Origin: Physcomitrium patens | Lineage: Eukaryota; Streptophyta; Bryopsida; Funariales; Funariaceae | Length of the DNA stretch: 64,000 bases | NCBI RefSeq assembly: GCF_000002425.4 | Contig: NC_037254.1 | Coordinates: forward strand, 3,561,797-3,625,796 | Direction: 5' to 3' | Part shown: one piece after another, positions 1 to 13,649 of the stretch | Layout: each line of letters starts with the position of its first letter | How positions within the stretch are numbered: position 1 is the stretch's first letter | Notes under the pieces: generated by a model | Seen by the model: only the letters and a program-made list of their open reading frames with translations | Told to the model about the DNA's origin: nothing | The model's database searches: none | Program-made: the position numbers and the translations under genes

Positions 1-1697
1 AAAATCACTCAAATTGTTTGATTAACAATCCAACAAAACACAAACAACCACATTCTACAAATAAATAATTCCTACAACACATGAAAATGTAAGTAAGGTC
101 ATTGCAGTTAATCTTACCCCAGCAAAGAGAATCACACATCCCATAAAGAAACAAAACCTATAAAAACAAAATCCCAATAAAATAATACTTTACAAGGCAA
201 TTAACAACAGTTTGTCAAATACATCTACACTCACCGTAGACTCATGCGCAATCAATCTACGTTATATCCAGGAAGGAACCATCTCATTAGAGGGCCCCAC
301 AGAACCCCCCCCAGGACGCTTTACCCTTTTTCGTCACCTTTAACTGAAACTTTACGACGAAAAAAGTGTGTTCGCTCTGCACAGTCAGCATCCTCCACTG
401 TGGATGGGTGGTGGAGGTCAGGGCAAATGCAGGCCACTCACTCACACACATGTCTCCATTCTCTCTATATATATAGAGAGAGAGAGAGAGAGAGGGAAAT
501 GACACATGGAAAGAAAAGAGGCCAATGTTGAGAAGTAGAAAGAAACTAGCGCAGTTGGGACCTCCCTGATAGGTCCCTTTTGGGCCTTCTTTTTCATGTC
601 CCTTATCTTCTTCTGTTTCTCCTTCCCCTTGTTGGTTGTTATTGTTAGTTTGCTTGTTTTGCTTTGTCGCATTGTGGGGTTTGAGAGTGTGGGGTCCACC
701 ACATGCACACCCTAAGGGCAAGTAAAGCCAAAGGAGGCTAAAAAGAGAAAGAGGAATCTAAAGGAGAAGGAGAGAGGGGTCAACCATTTCCTTTAGTTCG
801 TAGTGGGCACTAATGCACCCCCCTCCCCCCTTTGCAAGGTGTCATCCATTTGGTCCCCCTCTCCATTGGGATCCTAACTAAAGGGACTCCTCTCTATCCT
901 TGCACCATTGCCCCTTTTTATCTACTTTGATATTATATTTATATTATCATCTTCATTATGCCCTTGCATGCATGAAAAGAAAAAGAATAAATGCTTGCCC
1001 CTATCCCAATCACATGTAATTTTGTCCATAGCTCTCCCCCCCACTTCTACTTCTTGTTTTTTTATTCCAATGCATTGAGATTTGATTGTGCATGTGTGTA
1101 TGCATGTTATTTTGTTTTATATTGGGAAGATTGGATTGTATATGGAATCATGTAAGGAAGTTACCAACTTGCAACTGAAGCAAGTGTTTTTTTTTTTTTT
1201 TTTTTTTTTTGGTCTAAATGGTACTCTTTGGTATGTGAATTGAATATATTAGTTTGGTTTGGAAATAATGCGTAAAATAGTTGTATGGGTTTTTGTACAT
1301 AATTTATGTGAAATCTATGTGGGGGGGGGGGTACAGTAAAGTACATAACAGTTGGAAAACTGACTCAGCCCTGATTGAAGTAGCAATATACTCTTGTTTT
1401 GTTGTGGATCAACAGAGATCTACCCTGTATTTACTACAAAACAAGTAAAATAAATAAATAACAACAAAAACAAAAAATAAATTGCAACTGACATGTGGGA
1501 GGTATGAAATGGTACAGTAATAAGTAGTTGAGAAAGAAATAAAGAAATGAAATGAAATATATTAACATGCCATGGGGATTGTATTAAGTGCTATCATTTT
1601 TAGAACTACATTCAATCTATTAAGATTTGACTCTGTTCGTTCACCAAAAAGTGATTGGTCTAACTCCACATTCATACACAGTCAAATGAATGAATGA

Positions 1698-1729
<32 letters not shown>

Positions 1730-2520
1730 TTCTAAAAGATAGTAAGTGTGGTTAATACTTTGAACTGATACATTTACAAGGCATTCCTTTGCCAGCTTAA
1801 ATTTCACTCTATACTTTACAAAAGAAAATTTACAATTTAAATCAAAAGTTTTACACACATGGTATTTAAATGTAACTATCTCAATTAATTGCGAAAATAA
1901 GGTTTACCCTGAGCATGCACTTTTGTCGGAGTGTGACAAGAGATATGATCGGAGGGTAGCCAGACTCCAGCCTGGAATCCGAAGGTGTGAAAGGGGTTCC
2001 GAGAATGAATGGTGGACTTGAGAGCATGAAAACAATAAGACCCATGCCAAGCAAGCAACCCCCCTCCTTTCTCCTTTTCTTTTCTCACCCCCCCCCATCA
2101 AACTTTTACTTTTGTTGTCCCCCCTCTCTCTTTTGGGTCAGTTTGTTGAAGGCATTTTCGGATTACAAGGAACCCTGTTGCTTAAAAGGGCCAGGCCCAA
2201 TCACAATCTTGCTCCATACTCGTGGTCCACTTCAATCACCTCTCAAGGCTCCAGTAGCCACATACACAAGTTTCCCAACATGGCCAGCCAGTGGGACTGG
2301 ATTAATATGGGCACCATCAAAAAAACCACTAAAAATGTCCCCCCCCCCACCACAAGAACAGGGATGTGTGATATAATAAAGGTAAAAGTATTGAAAAAGG
2401 TAGATTCAGATACAAGAATCATTCGATGGGATTGTTCGTGATTATTGTAAGAAAAACTCGCTTTTCACTTTATTGGAAAAGGACACAAAGTTGGATGCAT
2501 GAGGGGGATGCCACATGTGA
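1..2520. other. AT-rich intergenic sequence, no gene seen
   Basis: I see no coding region with a recognisable product. The stretch contains a GA microsatellite (about 475-495), a poly-T run (about 1187-1210), a G run near 1321-1330, a TA microsatellite (about 1703-1728) and several C runs between 2047 and 2350. Open frames here are short, low-complexity and overlap each other on both strands. Confidence 0.6.
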
Positions 2521-4233
2521 TTCGCTCGCTCGCTCGCCCGACCGATCGATCTGTTTATTTAGCATCCATCCATCAATCCAACACACCATTCATCCACAAA
2601 TACATTCATCTATAGGCTATTCGTCTCCTTCCTTCCGGAGTTACGAGAATGCGGCAGTAGTTGCGGGCGTTGCAAAAAGGCGAATTACACATCCTTCTGG
2701 GCTGGATCTGTACAGAAGAAGTGGCTTGTTGCTTGACGTCTAGGCACCTCAGTTTGAAGACGTACACAGCGAGAGAGAGAGAGAGCGCGAGAAAAGAGCT
2801 GCCAGCAACAATAGCGTCGACGATAAAGTCAGAATTAGCCATGACAGATCTAAGCTTCGACGCACCTTCAAGCACTGAGGTCTTCCTGCCAGAAAGAAGG
2901 CCCTACCCTAGCAAGCAGACAACTACCCTTCTTCATGTTCCGAAAACGGGCTCATGGCAAACCAATCTTTCGAGGACATGGAGTCAGCAGCAACCGCTAT
3001 CAAGCAGCAATTCGAACTCCTTCCTCTACACGGTCAACTTCGGAATTGGCCTCGTAGATCGGGAGTGCGCAGGCAGGCTGAGCATGCCGGGTCGGCGGTA
3101 GATCTGTTGCTCGTTCCGGGGATTGAGTGCGAATTGAGCGTGTATACGTGGAAAGGCGCGGGGAGCCAACCCTGGACAATGGTTCAAATCGAGAAGGGCT
3201 GGGCGAGGGGACGGGTGAGATTCGAGAAAGGGTTTCAGAACAATGTACCAATTATATACATGTTGAATAAAAGGTAGATTCCAGGATATCGGGTCGCGGA
3301 GATCATGTTCCGGAACGGTAGAGGGGTGCGGCAGGGACTCTTCTGGACACGTGTCGGGCATGAGGGGTGGCAAGGGTCTGCCGCGGTATTGAGGGGTGCT
3401 TTTGTTTCTACGAGAGAGAGAGGGACCGAGAGCGAGAGAGAGCTCTACTGGGGCTGAGGCTGAGCCTGCACCGGATTCATTGTTGTTGTTGTTGTTGTTG
3501 TTGATGATGATGAGGCCATTGTTACCTTTTCATTGATGATCACGGTGTAGGAGCATCTGCTTGGACGCAGCTTCTCACATCGAGAGATAGAGCGAGGGAT
3601 AGTGAGAGAGATAGCGACACAGACACACTTGGAGTGTCAGTCATGCATTGTTGGTATGAGAATTTTGGTAGTTTAGGAGGCTCGATTCGAGCGATGTTGG
3701 AGCACGTAATATATGAGATTGCACCGAGCGTTGAGAAGCAGATGAAGCGGGGATAATTGAGAGCCCACAATTGGGAGGAGGAGAGGAGAAGGGGAGGTTT
3801 GCGAAGGCGAAGCGAAGCCGCGTCAGAAGGAGGAGAGAGGGGAGGGGGTGAGTTGGAGGAATGTTCGAATGAGAAAGAGAGACGCTTCGTCCCCAGGGGT
3901 TTGATTTGGTGTTGTTGTGGTGGAGATTCTTTGGGTGAGACATTCAGATGCTCACATCGTCTTGGTGCCCTCACACGGGACTAGTTGAGGATTTCGCTGT
4001 GACTCTGTCCACCAGAGCTCACAAATCTAGCCCGCTGCTGGGTCGTTACACCAGGTTGTACGGGTTCTGTCCAGGGTACTCTTGAAAACGAGACCACGGA
4101 ACCTAGCTGTACAGATGTAATTTTGGGTTCTGGATCGTGGATTTGCATGGAGGATGAGGGGTGATGGTAAGGGAAAAGTAGATGAGGCGAGGAGGGGCGT
4201 TGGTAGGGGAGGCAAAGGTGGGTTCGTGTCGAC
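2521..4233 (+). promoter_or_regulatory. Probable promoter and long 5' leader of the histidine kinase gene
   Basis: Base composition becomes GC-richer from about 2520 up to the kinase start codon. The stretch carries CGCT repeats (about 2524-2545), a GA tract near 2772-2786, GAGA tracts around 3412-3440 and GTT/GAT trinucleotide repeats near 3480-3512, all common in plant 5' leaders. An in-frame TAG at 4204-4206 lies just before the chosen ATG, so the kinase frame cannot extend further upstream without splicing. Several short open frames occur (for example 2954-3277 and 2840-3101) and could act as upstream ORFs, but no family is recognisable. No TATA box or transcription start can be placed with confidence. 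Confidence 0.4.
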
Positions 4234-7200
4234 ATGAGAGTCAAGCAGGCAGGGTCACAATCGACGTCGAGTAATCGACGACCCCCACAACATAGTTCGT
4301 GCATGGAAGCTTCTTTCAAGGCTGGGAGAGGCGATGACTGTTGTGGAGATGCTGGTTTGGCTGGAAGCAGGATGCGGGAGCCAACGGGTGGCAACTACTC
4401 GCTAGTGCGTCACAATAGTGCAGTATTTGAGCATGATTTTGAATCCAATCGAAGTGGTTTGGTCCACACTGCTAGTGAAGTGAGAGAAGAAATGCAGTTA
4501 GGGTTGCCACACGGCTCTAAGGACCACATGAAATCGGATGGATGCGGCAGTGATGGTAAATCAGGGCAAAGTAAGGTCAAGGATGGGCTAGTGAGGCAGG
4601 TTTCGCGAGAATCACATGAGTTCTCGCAGGAAATGTATTCCTCATCGTCTACGTCCGGAAAGAGTGGTCACATCAATAGCTTTGTGCTGAAGAACTATTC
4701 ACTGCATGACAGACGCAGCTTGAGTCTTCCCATCGGTAAGGAATACTCCATTAGTCGTACTCTATCGTCGGAGTTTCAAACGCATGTCGAAAGCGACAAC
4801 AACTCTAGGAATGTAACATACTCTGAGCGACATACGAGCGTCAGCAACTCATCCTCCTCCTGCGACGGTGCCGATGGGTACTACATGCAGGACATCGACA
4901 TTGAAGCCGAGAGGCACTCCAAATTCACTCTATTTTTTCAAGCGGGGACAACGCTCCTCACCGTAATGGGGGCCATGTTTATTTTGTACGTGTGTATACG
5001 ATTCTTGACGTCTGCCACTAGTATTAACTTTGGAGATGAACCTAGGTTGAACCGCAACAACAACCCTGGTTTGCAGCATGATAACAGCAATAGTGCTTAC
5101 TCTCATTGTAGGCTCTTTGTCAAGGTATGCCCTTTACTAGGGCTGTTTACTGCGGGGTTTGTAGTGGTGGCTAGGACATGGGTGTCGGAAGGTCGGTTGT
5201 GGCGATGGGCCCCGACTTCTCCGATGAACTGTGGTCACTGTGATGATTACGATGAGAACCGACGTCTGGCCGAGGAGGCCGATGAGAAGGTTCGACAGGC
5301 TGATCGATCTAAGCAGCAGTTCATGGCCTATGTCTTTCACAATATAAGAGGTAAGGATGTGTCGAACGTGCTACTGCCGAATGTTTTCCAAATGCGACGC
5401 TGTAAGATAGCGCGAATGTGTGCGGTGATGCGTTTACTTGGTTCTTTACAGTGCATTCTGCTTCATAACCTTTGCTCACGATGTTTTTTCCTGCCTGGCG
5501 CAGTGCCTTTTAACGCCATTGTTTTGGGACTCGGTCACATGCGAGCTCTCGGAGACGGAAGTGGCATGGTAGGAAATGTAGCCGATAAGATGGACTTAGT
5601 GCAAATGATGCTAGACTGCGCGGAGACAATGACGAGTGTGCTTGACGACGTCACGGATATGGGTCAGTTTGGGCTTTCTGTTACTCAATGGTTTGAAACT
5701 CGTTTACCTGGCAGGTTAAGAATGCATCATGTGAGAGATGTGGCTCGTATATATATTTGTGTGTCTGGTGCAACACAAATTTCAAAGGCTAAGACGTATT
5801 CTTCTTTCAGGTCAATGGGAAGGTGGGCAGATGGAACTTCACAAGGATGAATTTGACATTCTTGCGGTCATAAAGTTTTTATCCTGGGGCTTGAAGGATT
5901 TGTTGGAGCAGAAGGACATTGCATTTAAAATGAATATTGACAGTTTGGCAAGCCAGCTCCTAACGTCGCATCGAGTTATCGGAGATAAGCAGCGTGTTGT
6001 ACAAACTTTAGGTGCGTGTATGTTATTGATCTATGCCTATCCGAGTGTTTTGGGAAGTGATTCTCATTTTTTGACTGGGAGTTGCTGCGGGGGAAGCCTT
6101 TAGTATACAACTTGATTGTTTTTCTTTGTGTCCAGGAAATTTTCTAAGTAACGCGGTCAAATTTACGCCATCTGGAGGCAAGTTAGATCTGGATCTACAA
6201 TGCGAGGAGGTTGTGGAGAGCAATAATATTGAAGATCATGTGCCGAATACTTCTCCGACCACCCAAACAAGCGAGGGGTCGTTACTGGGGGCTGCTGGCA
6301 TCCAAATCTTGTCAAAGACTTCATCTCAGGTGAAGTCTGGCAAGGGGAAAGTAGCGAGGTTGCGGCTTTCTGTGAAAGATAATGGAATTGGTAAGCAAAA
6401 CTTGATTGGTGGCCATATGCTTTGCAGGTATTAGTTACTGGAGCAGGGGTCACTCTGTCGGCAAGAATACTTGGATTAGCGAATTGGTGATAGTGGTAAA
6501 TGAATTTCTCATTTTTTTATCCTCAAAGCCATGGAGCTTGGCAATTCATCATCTGACAGGTTCTTCAGTTGAAGAATGGTTTGTGATTTATTAAGCAGCG
6601 GTTCAATTGCACCATGTTGGTGGGTATTGTTTTAAGTTAGACTTTTGGTTTGTGCAGGAATATCTGCTCAAGACCAGGCAAAGTTATTCGAACCGTATTC
6701 ATTTGTAACTTCAGGATGGGTCCTGAAAGCAGGCGTTTCTGGGTTGGGTCTGAGCATGGCAAAAAGGTTCGTAGAACGCGCTGGAGGGAGCATCGGTGTG
6801 GAATCTGAAGAAGGGAGTGGCAGTACTTTTTTCTTTTCCATACCTTTTCCTCTTGTGCCAGTGACTGTGAGTCACGACCGGGAGTTAGTCAAGTCGGATG
6901 GAGGAGCAGCTTTGCTTCAGAAATCCGAGGTTACTCAATCAATGGATAGTTCAGGTGTGACAGTTGTGCACGAATCCATCACGTTGTCAAGAAGGCGATC
7001 CAATCTTCAAAATCAAGAGGATTTGAAGCCGGCGGTAAAAAAGAAATTGGCAACTGAAGTGCCCGATGTGAATAGGGATATACCTGATGGCTGCACAAAA
7101 CACTCGAAGCATGATGAGGGGTGTCAAAGGAAAGTGCTGCTTGTCGAAGATACGCGAATCAATAGAGTGAGTGAGATTTATATTTGGAGTCACATAAATG

Positions 7201-7787
7201 CTTGGATGTTGCAGGCAGTGTGCATTTGTCCTCGAAAGTTGTATTTGAATGTTTTTCTAACCTTGGAAGTTTTAAATCTCTTTTGTTTGCAGATAATTCT
7301 ACGGAAGGTGTTATTAAACCTGAATTTACAGTGTGATGAAGCTGAGAACGGTCAAATAGCAGTGGACTTTCACAAAGAAGGGAGGACATACAATCTTGTG
7401 TTAATGGATAAAGAGATGCCTGTGATGGATGGCCATGAAGCTACAAGACAACTACGAAATATGGGAGTGAAGACTCCGATTGTTGCATTAACCGGAAATG
7501 CATTAACCACTGATAGAGAATTGTTTTTCAAGGCTGGTGTGGACGACTTTCACACTAAGGTACACTTCGCAACTTATTTCGACATTCAATGAGAATCTCT
7601 ATGTGGTTTATTGTTTTAGAAAGTTGCAAGTTTGTTCTCTTAAAAGTCTCTTTAGGAGTATCTAATTGTGTGCAGGTGTCTTTCTTTTATAATGCAGCCT
7701 TTGTCCAGAGATAAACTTGTACAGCTGTTGGCACGGTTTGGAGTCGAAAGTTCGTGTTCAAAGACTTCATGTTCAAAGAGGGTGTGA
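4234..7787 (+). CDS. Membrane-anchored hybrid histidine kinase (two-component phosphorelay sensor)
   Basis: A hybrid sensor kinase autophosphorylates on His and passes the phosphate to its own receiver Asp. Seven exons splice in frame: 4234-5350, 5504-5662, 5811-6011, 6136-6390, 6658-7166, 7293-7559 and 7698-7787. All introns are GT-AG, and the joined frame encodes 865 residues. Visible parts are a serine-rich, polar N-terminus (1-229); two hydrophobic segments (about 231-259 and 294-313); a DHp helix with His369 in FMAYVFHNIRVPFN; an N box with Asn498 (NFLSNAVKF); a G1 box DNGIG (574-578); an F box (588-593); and a G2 box GLGLSMAKRF from 606. The receiver spans about 736-853, with the acidic pair Glu741-Asp742, the phospho-acceptor Asp786, Thr814 and Lys836. 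The H box is FHNIR instead of the common SHEIR. The loop between the membrane segments is only about 35 residues, and no CHASE, PAS or GAF domain is evident, so the signal is unknown. It is not one of the standard cytokinin or ethylene receptor layouts. Confidence 0.88.
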
Positions 7788-8600
7788 TGGAAAACCATTC
7801 TTTGACTGTGGGGTTATTCAGCTTTGGCTTTTTTGCCTCCTGTAACACTTATTTGCAAAAGAGATCTTTTAAAAAGGTGCTTAATGCGGTAGGGGGATTT
7901 ATTTTGGAAGCCTTCACTGTAGGTGCTGATGGATGTCGAAGATGCATACGACTGCCTGTCTAACTCGGTTTTTTTGACTCTGGCAAGCTTTGAACATTTT
8001 GATGTTTGCATGCTGTTGCTGGTTTGTTGAGACCACATTGACTGCCACGTTTCAGGGTGGACGTACAAGGTTGCGTCTTAATTTTGACTAAAGTTAGACC
8101 TTATTTATAGAAGTACTTTCCGCAATTCATTTGCATCTCAATTACTTGGTAATGTGTACTGCATTCATTGGATCTGTTCTGGCGTCTGTCATAAATTGGC
8201 AGAAATAATTTAGTTGTACATTGTCCGGCCCTGCAGCTTATAACTGTGTTTTAACATGATGGTTACCTTCAGTCTTTGGTCTATCGGATATCTTTCTACA
8301 TTGGTTTCTTACCATCTCCGTTGGATAACATTTCTTAATGGATCCATGGCACATCTTACGATAATGCGAAACTCCAGTTTTAGCATTTATATTACTAAAA
8401 CCATTCTTGTCTACGAATCATTTTTACCTCGTTATACGTACTCATTTGCTATTGGTTACCAGAAAGAAGCTGATTGCGTGTTGTATTAGGTACCAATTTT
8501 CTGCAGTGAGTTAAAAGTGGTGCAATTCTACAATTTTGTATATATATTTTAAAAAGTTAAATTTGTTGCAGTGTCTTTATTGGATTGTTAATTGATTATC
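7788..8600 (+). other. Probable 3' untranslated region and downstream flank of the kinase gene
   Basis: The sequence after the TGA at 7785-7787 keeps the moderate base composition of the gene for about 700 bases and then grades into AT-rich DNA. No coding potential with a recognisable product is seen. The exact polyadenylation site cannot be read. Confidence 0.35.
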
Positions 8601-9155
8601 TTTTGCAAGTATTTGATTTACATAGTTATTCTAAAAGCATATACTTATTACTTATTACTTAGTGTGTTGCATATTTTTGTCCACATTCAAATATATATAT
8701 ATATATATCTGAGAATTCAAAATTACTTCTTTCATAACCCATGTTGGAGGTTTGACATTGAATCTACAAAAATTAAGTGATTATTTTGTACCAATTTACA
8801 TATGTAATATATACATAGTACAGATAATAAATTAGTCTAAAGTTATTTTTGATTTTCATATGCAAATGTAAATCACTCGGTAGTTTATTCAAATTTGATG
8901 ACATTATTTGTAATTGTATTGGATGTTTACAATAATATTACCGTACTTGCAGTCTAATTGTGCTTATTGGTATCTTTAATTTTAGCCACATTTGAAAAAA
9001 TACATTTCTTCTAAACATTTTTTATGAAACTATTACCATTATTGTTGTTGTTATCAATGTAACATTTTTAAAATTTAAAAATTAATTTCAGTAAATACCT
9101 TTTTATAAATTTTTGTTGAATTTTTTCTATAGCAACATTAGGACTTGTTAAAACC

Positions 9156-9193
<38 letters not shown>

Positions 9194-12100
9194 TCGCATC
9201 AATTTTATAAATATTTCATGAAAAGATCTCAAATAGATATAACATGAAGGTGTACTATTTTAAGCAAACAATACACTTTATACAATCCAAAACTACCAAA
9301 ATATATTATGTTTGGTTCTCAAGAAATGTAGTAGGAGTAATAAATTGAACTTTATAGGCCTTGTCAAAACTTCTAAGATTAATGAAGACTAACTAGAGTT
9401 ACAAAAAAATCATTATTATAATAAATATTTATTATTTTTTGTAGAAGTTCATATTAAAATTAGAATACTATTAATGCCACTACAACCTGCCACCCACACA
9501 ACATGCTTTTCCATTTTCATTTTCTTTTTTCCATTCCAGAAAAACATAAATTCAATCAAAATAGTATAAATGGTATCAAACAAAGAAAATTTGATCAATT
9601 CAAAAGAATTTGAGCGAAAATAGCATGTGGTAAATGGGAGATTGTGGTGGCAGTAGCAAAAAGTGTGGTAACATTAGCAATACAGTAAAAATATTGGTGA
9701 TAATGTTTCTCTTACATATAAATAACAATTATTTGTTTATTTATTTATTTATTTTTCTTTTTGTCTAAATAAATTTTTGTATATATATACAACAAAGATT
9801 TGTTTATGATACATTTTTTTGCTACAATAAACATTAATAATATTTGTAAGTATTGTTACTTATATTTTATGATTGATTTTAATAATACTACATATTTGTA
9901 TAAAATTTCAGTACGGAATTGTGTTTTGTTAATTTGGAAGGTATTTTAACAAGTTCATTATTTTAGACATCGTAAATAAAATTTGAGATTGGTACAAAAA
10001 TTATTGTTTTGTTTACAATTTTTTTAAATTTTCTTTATTTAGAAACAAAAGTGGTAATATACTTATTTTAAATTAAAATAATAAAACCTTTTATGTATCA
10101 AGGCACTTGGTAAAATTCTTAATATTATCATTATAATAGATAGTATATATGTTAGACTTACATACAAACCAATCCTAAATAAATAAATACTACTTTTGTA
10201 AAAAGAAAATTGTGAACTTGTAATGTTCCTTGGTTGCAATTTTATAAGACAAAAAATAGACTTCACGATCAGATTTTTTGAATTAAGTAATGTCACTTTT
10301 TTATTTATTAGTACTAAGTTACAAAAAATTTAGAATTTTTTTTTTAATATTTGAAAAAAAATATTGAGAATAATATCTTATTTTTTTTCCTAACTTGAAT
10401 GGAATTTGAGCATTGCAATTTGAGAGTATAAATTTTAATATTCTTATTTTATTTTTATAGGTTATTTTATTGTTATATATAACTTTTATGACAAGTCCTA
10501 AAATAATATTGGTGATATTAAGTGTATATTATGGATGATGTTATTATTGAAAAAATGTATTTATTACATTGCTATAACTTAATAATTGTAAGAAAAAAAA
10601 ATGAAAAAGAAGAAGAAATAATCAAATAATCCTTCTTCAAAATATATTTTAAGTTTTGTATATAAGAAGCACGGATTTAAATTACTGTGAGGCCACTTTT
10701 AGATTGAGTTGGTCATTAGTGGCAGTTTTAAAATTATTTTACATATACTTTTTTATCTTAGGAAAAAAAATAGATTCTATCATTTGTTTATTTCGTATGC
10801 AAATATCTATACGAAATATCCATGTAATATTTTAAATAATTTTACATTCTTTATGCATTAAATTTTCTTTTTCAATTTTTTATTTTAAATTAAAAAACTA
10901 AAATATCTATTTTGATATTTTTTAGATTTGTAGGATATTATTTTTTCTTTTTTATATACATCTTTGTTGAACGTATAGTGTATATAACACATGGCAAATT
11001 TTCATATATAAGCAACAATAAAGATTCTAAAAATTAGAAAAATAAACAAAAAAAGTAATGTATAAAATTTGAGGGCATTTTGACAAGAAGATGAAATTGT
11101 AGAAAATTTTTATTGGATGTACACAATACAAATATGATAAATGTATGATCCATTTTACATATAAGAATATGCTGTATGCAGTAATGTCTAAATAGACAGT
11201 AATTAGAATTGAAGGAAAAGGGAAAAAGAAAAAGAAAAAGAAAAACAACACAAAACAACAACAACAACATGATAGTATGGAGATAAATGCATGTAATAAT
11301 TAAAACAAAATTTATAAGAAACATACTAAAATAAAATTATATTATAGAGAGCAGACAATCTATACAAAAATGACATGTCTAACAAATCTACAAATATCAA
11401 TTTTTATTATAAAATGTGCATTATAGCCTTAGTTACATTATGGCAATTAGGACAATAAAATTTTATAGAATCTATTGTAGTTTATTAATGTCATTACAAC
11501 AAAATGATGAAAATAAATTAAAAGAAAAATCCAACAATACACCAAAAAAAAAAAATCTATCATATATGGATAATATAAAATAAGAGATATATTTTTTAAA
11601 TTTTTATTGTATGAAAAGGCTATGTATTAATTATTGTTTATAGAGTGTGGTGCAAATTTTCTCAATTTAATTAAAATCAATACCCTATCAACACTTAATG
11701 TACAACTACATTATTTATAAGATGCGCCAACAAAGAAGAGAGTACAAAAAATTGTAACTTAAATAATACAAACCTCTTGCATAATATCCTACAACTCCAC
11801 TTGAATGTAACAATTTAGAAGAAGAGCCACAACCAACTCCATGTCTTAAGCCCTCTTTCTATTGCAAGAAGCATGATTCAAATATTATTTATTGCTGTTT
11901 ATTAAAAAAATAATTCCCCAAAAATCACAAATCCCTTTATTTTCTTGTAATCCAAGTTTTTTTTTTTTTTCTTTTTTTTTTTTTAATTTGCTTTCTACAA
12001 TTTCACATATCTACCTTATTATCTCCTATAATAGTTATATTTAAAATTTTCTTTATATGGTCTTTAAATTAAAAATTACCAAATTTATTTTAAAAGTTTA

Positions 12101-12470
12101 TGTTACTTTTTAAGAATTTGAAATGCTAAGATATTAATGAAATTTCAAATGTATAAAATTGATTGTTATAGTAAAATAATACTTTATTACTACTTGTTGT
12201 AGTATTTTAAAGTTTGTTTACTTTTAGTTTTTAAAAATAGTGTCCATTGATTATTCACTTCTAACAATTCACTCTATTGGTAAATTTTATATATTTGTAG
12301 TAAAATCTATTATTATGAATATTAGTTATATTACATTTTTTTGATAGAATAGAATTTCCATTTTGACAAACAAATATTGATTTCAAAAAAACTTGTTTGG
12401 TCCTTTTTTTTTTTTTTTTTTTTTTTTTTAAACATACATTAAAATTATAACAAATCATATGAACACAGAT
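8601..12470. other. Very AT-rich intergenic desert
   Basis: Close to 4 kb of strongly AT-rich sequence without any supportable gene. It contains a TA microsatellite (about 8692-8708), a poly-A run (about 9162-9190), TTTA repeats near 9733-9755 and poly-T runs near 11959-11983 and 12403-12428. Paired poly-A and poly-T tracts hint at old, unrecognisable retroposon debris, but no element ends can be defined. Confidence 0.6.
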
Positions 12471-12559
12471 GCAAACAGCAACCTTATTACATGGAACTCA
12501 TTAAAAAAATCCCGTTTATTCAAAATTTATTTAGTAATTTATAGCTTGTACCTTAACCT

Positions 12560-12760
12560 GCCCGTCAGAGAATGTTTCACACTGCCCGCGGGCAGGATGT
12601 GGAAGCTGGCGAACGTTGTGGCGGGAAGAAAGTGGGTGACGTGGGGTCTATGCAAAGTCAACGTGGGAACAGCGGATGTGGAGGAGGAGATTTCGGGCTG
12701 TTCCGGCGCTGTTCCCGTGCCGTTCACGTGCTGTTCACGTGCTGTTCCCGTGCCAGTGCT
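12560..12760 (+). promoter_or_regulatory. GC-rich ACGTG / G-box cluster upstream of the methyltransferase gene
   Basis: Composition jumps from AT-rich desert to GC-rich DNA near 12560. Four ACGTG cores occur within about 105 bases: 12639-12643, 12661-12665, 12726-12730 and 12737-12741. The last two lie inside perfect CACGTG G-boxes (12725-12730 and 12736-12741), spaced 11 bases apart within short GTGCTGTTC repeats. G-boxes and ACGTG cores are bound by plant bZIP and bHLH factors in light and abscisic-acid responses. That this is the promoter of the gene at 13650 is inferred from position. Confidence 0.45.
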
Positions 12761-13649
12761 CCTTGTGCTGATGCTAAGCACTATTTTCCATTGCCCATTC
12801 CTCTGCTTCGTTAGCATCTGAGGAATTTGCGTCTCTTTGTAGCACCTACTTCTGCGTTGGGTGTTTGCTCGTCGCACACTGTACCGCTGCTCCGGATCAT
12901 CCTTGTCAGAATTGCAGTGGTACCTGCTGTGAGTGAAAGTTTCCAGAGTTCACACCCATGCTTGTTGTTCTGTCTGGCGAATCAGCAGCTTAAACTCGGT
13001 CATTCACTTTGTGAATAAATATTGTACTGCTTATATTGTTGCATTCTAGTTTTGTACAAGTTGAATGTGTGATCCTTGAATACAATTTGTCGTTGAAGCT
13101 CTGGAGAAGTAGCTTTCTTTAGAGGGTTCGTAGGTATTGTCAAAACATGTTAGTCTCTGTGATTGCTGTCCTTTGACATGCGCGTTTTACGAATATGATT
13201 TAGTAATGGAAATCGTGGAACTTTGGTCCTTCGGCACGACTTGTGAGTAATCATGAAATAGTGCTTTGAATTTATCAGGGTTAATACTTCGCCACATCGG
13301 ATTGCAGTAAATGAATCTTCAGGTTTATGATGAGTAACCAACTCGCTCTCATCCGGTGGTCTTCTTTTTATGAATTTAGATTCATGCGATTCACCACCAA
13401 AGCCTTAGCAGAGTTTGCCAACCAAGAAAACAAAATCGGAAGACGAGACGCTGTTCGGTGTGTACGAAAGCCGTGAAACTTTATCATCAGTGTGGCGTTG
13501 GAAACTGTTGTATTTACGATTTAGGTGGGCACCTGACTTCCATCCGCCAAGTTACACCCTGCTGCTGGAGTTAGATTCCCTTGTGCACGAGTGGCCACAC
13601 GAGCTCTCTATTGATACGGGTAACGGTCTGCTTCTTTCAGCACAGGAGT

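Noticed and set aside
244-721. Open frames on both strands near the left edge
   Set aside because: Low-complexity, overlapping on both strands, driven by GA/TA repeats; no motif.
2661-3277. Overlapping open frames (146 and 107 codons) in the kinase leader
   Set aside because: No family resemblance, the frames overlap each other, and composition fits a GA-rich 5' leader; at most upstream ORFs.
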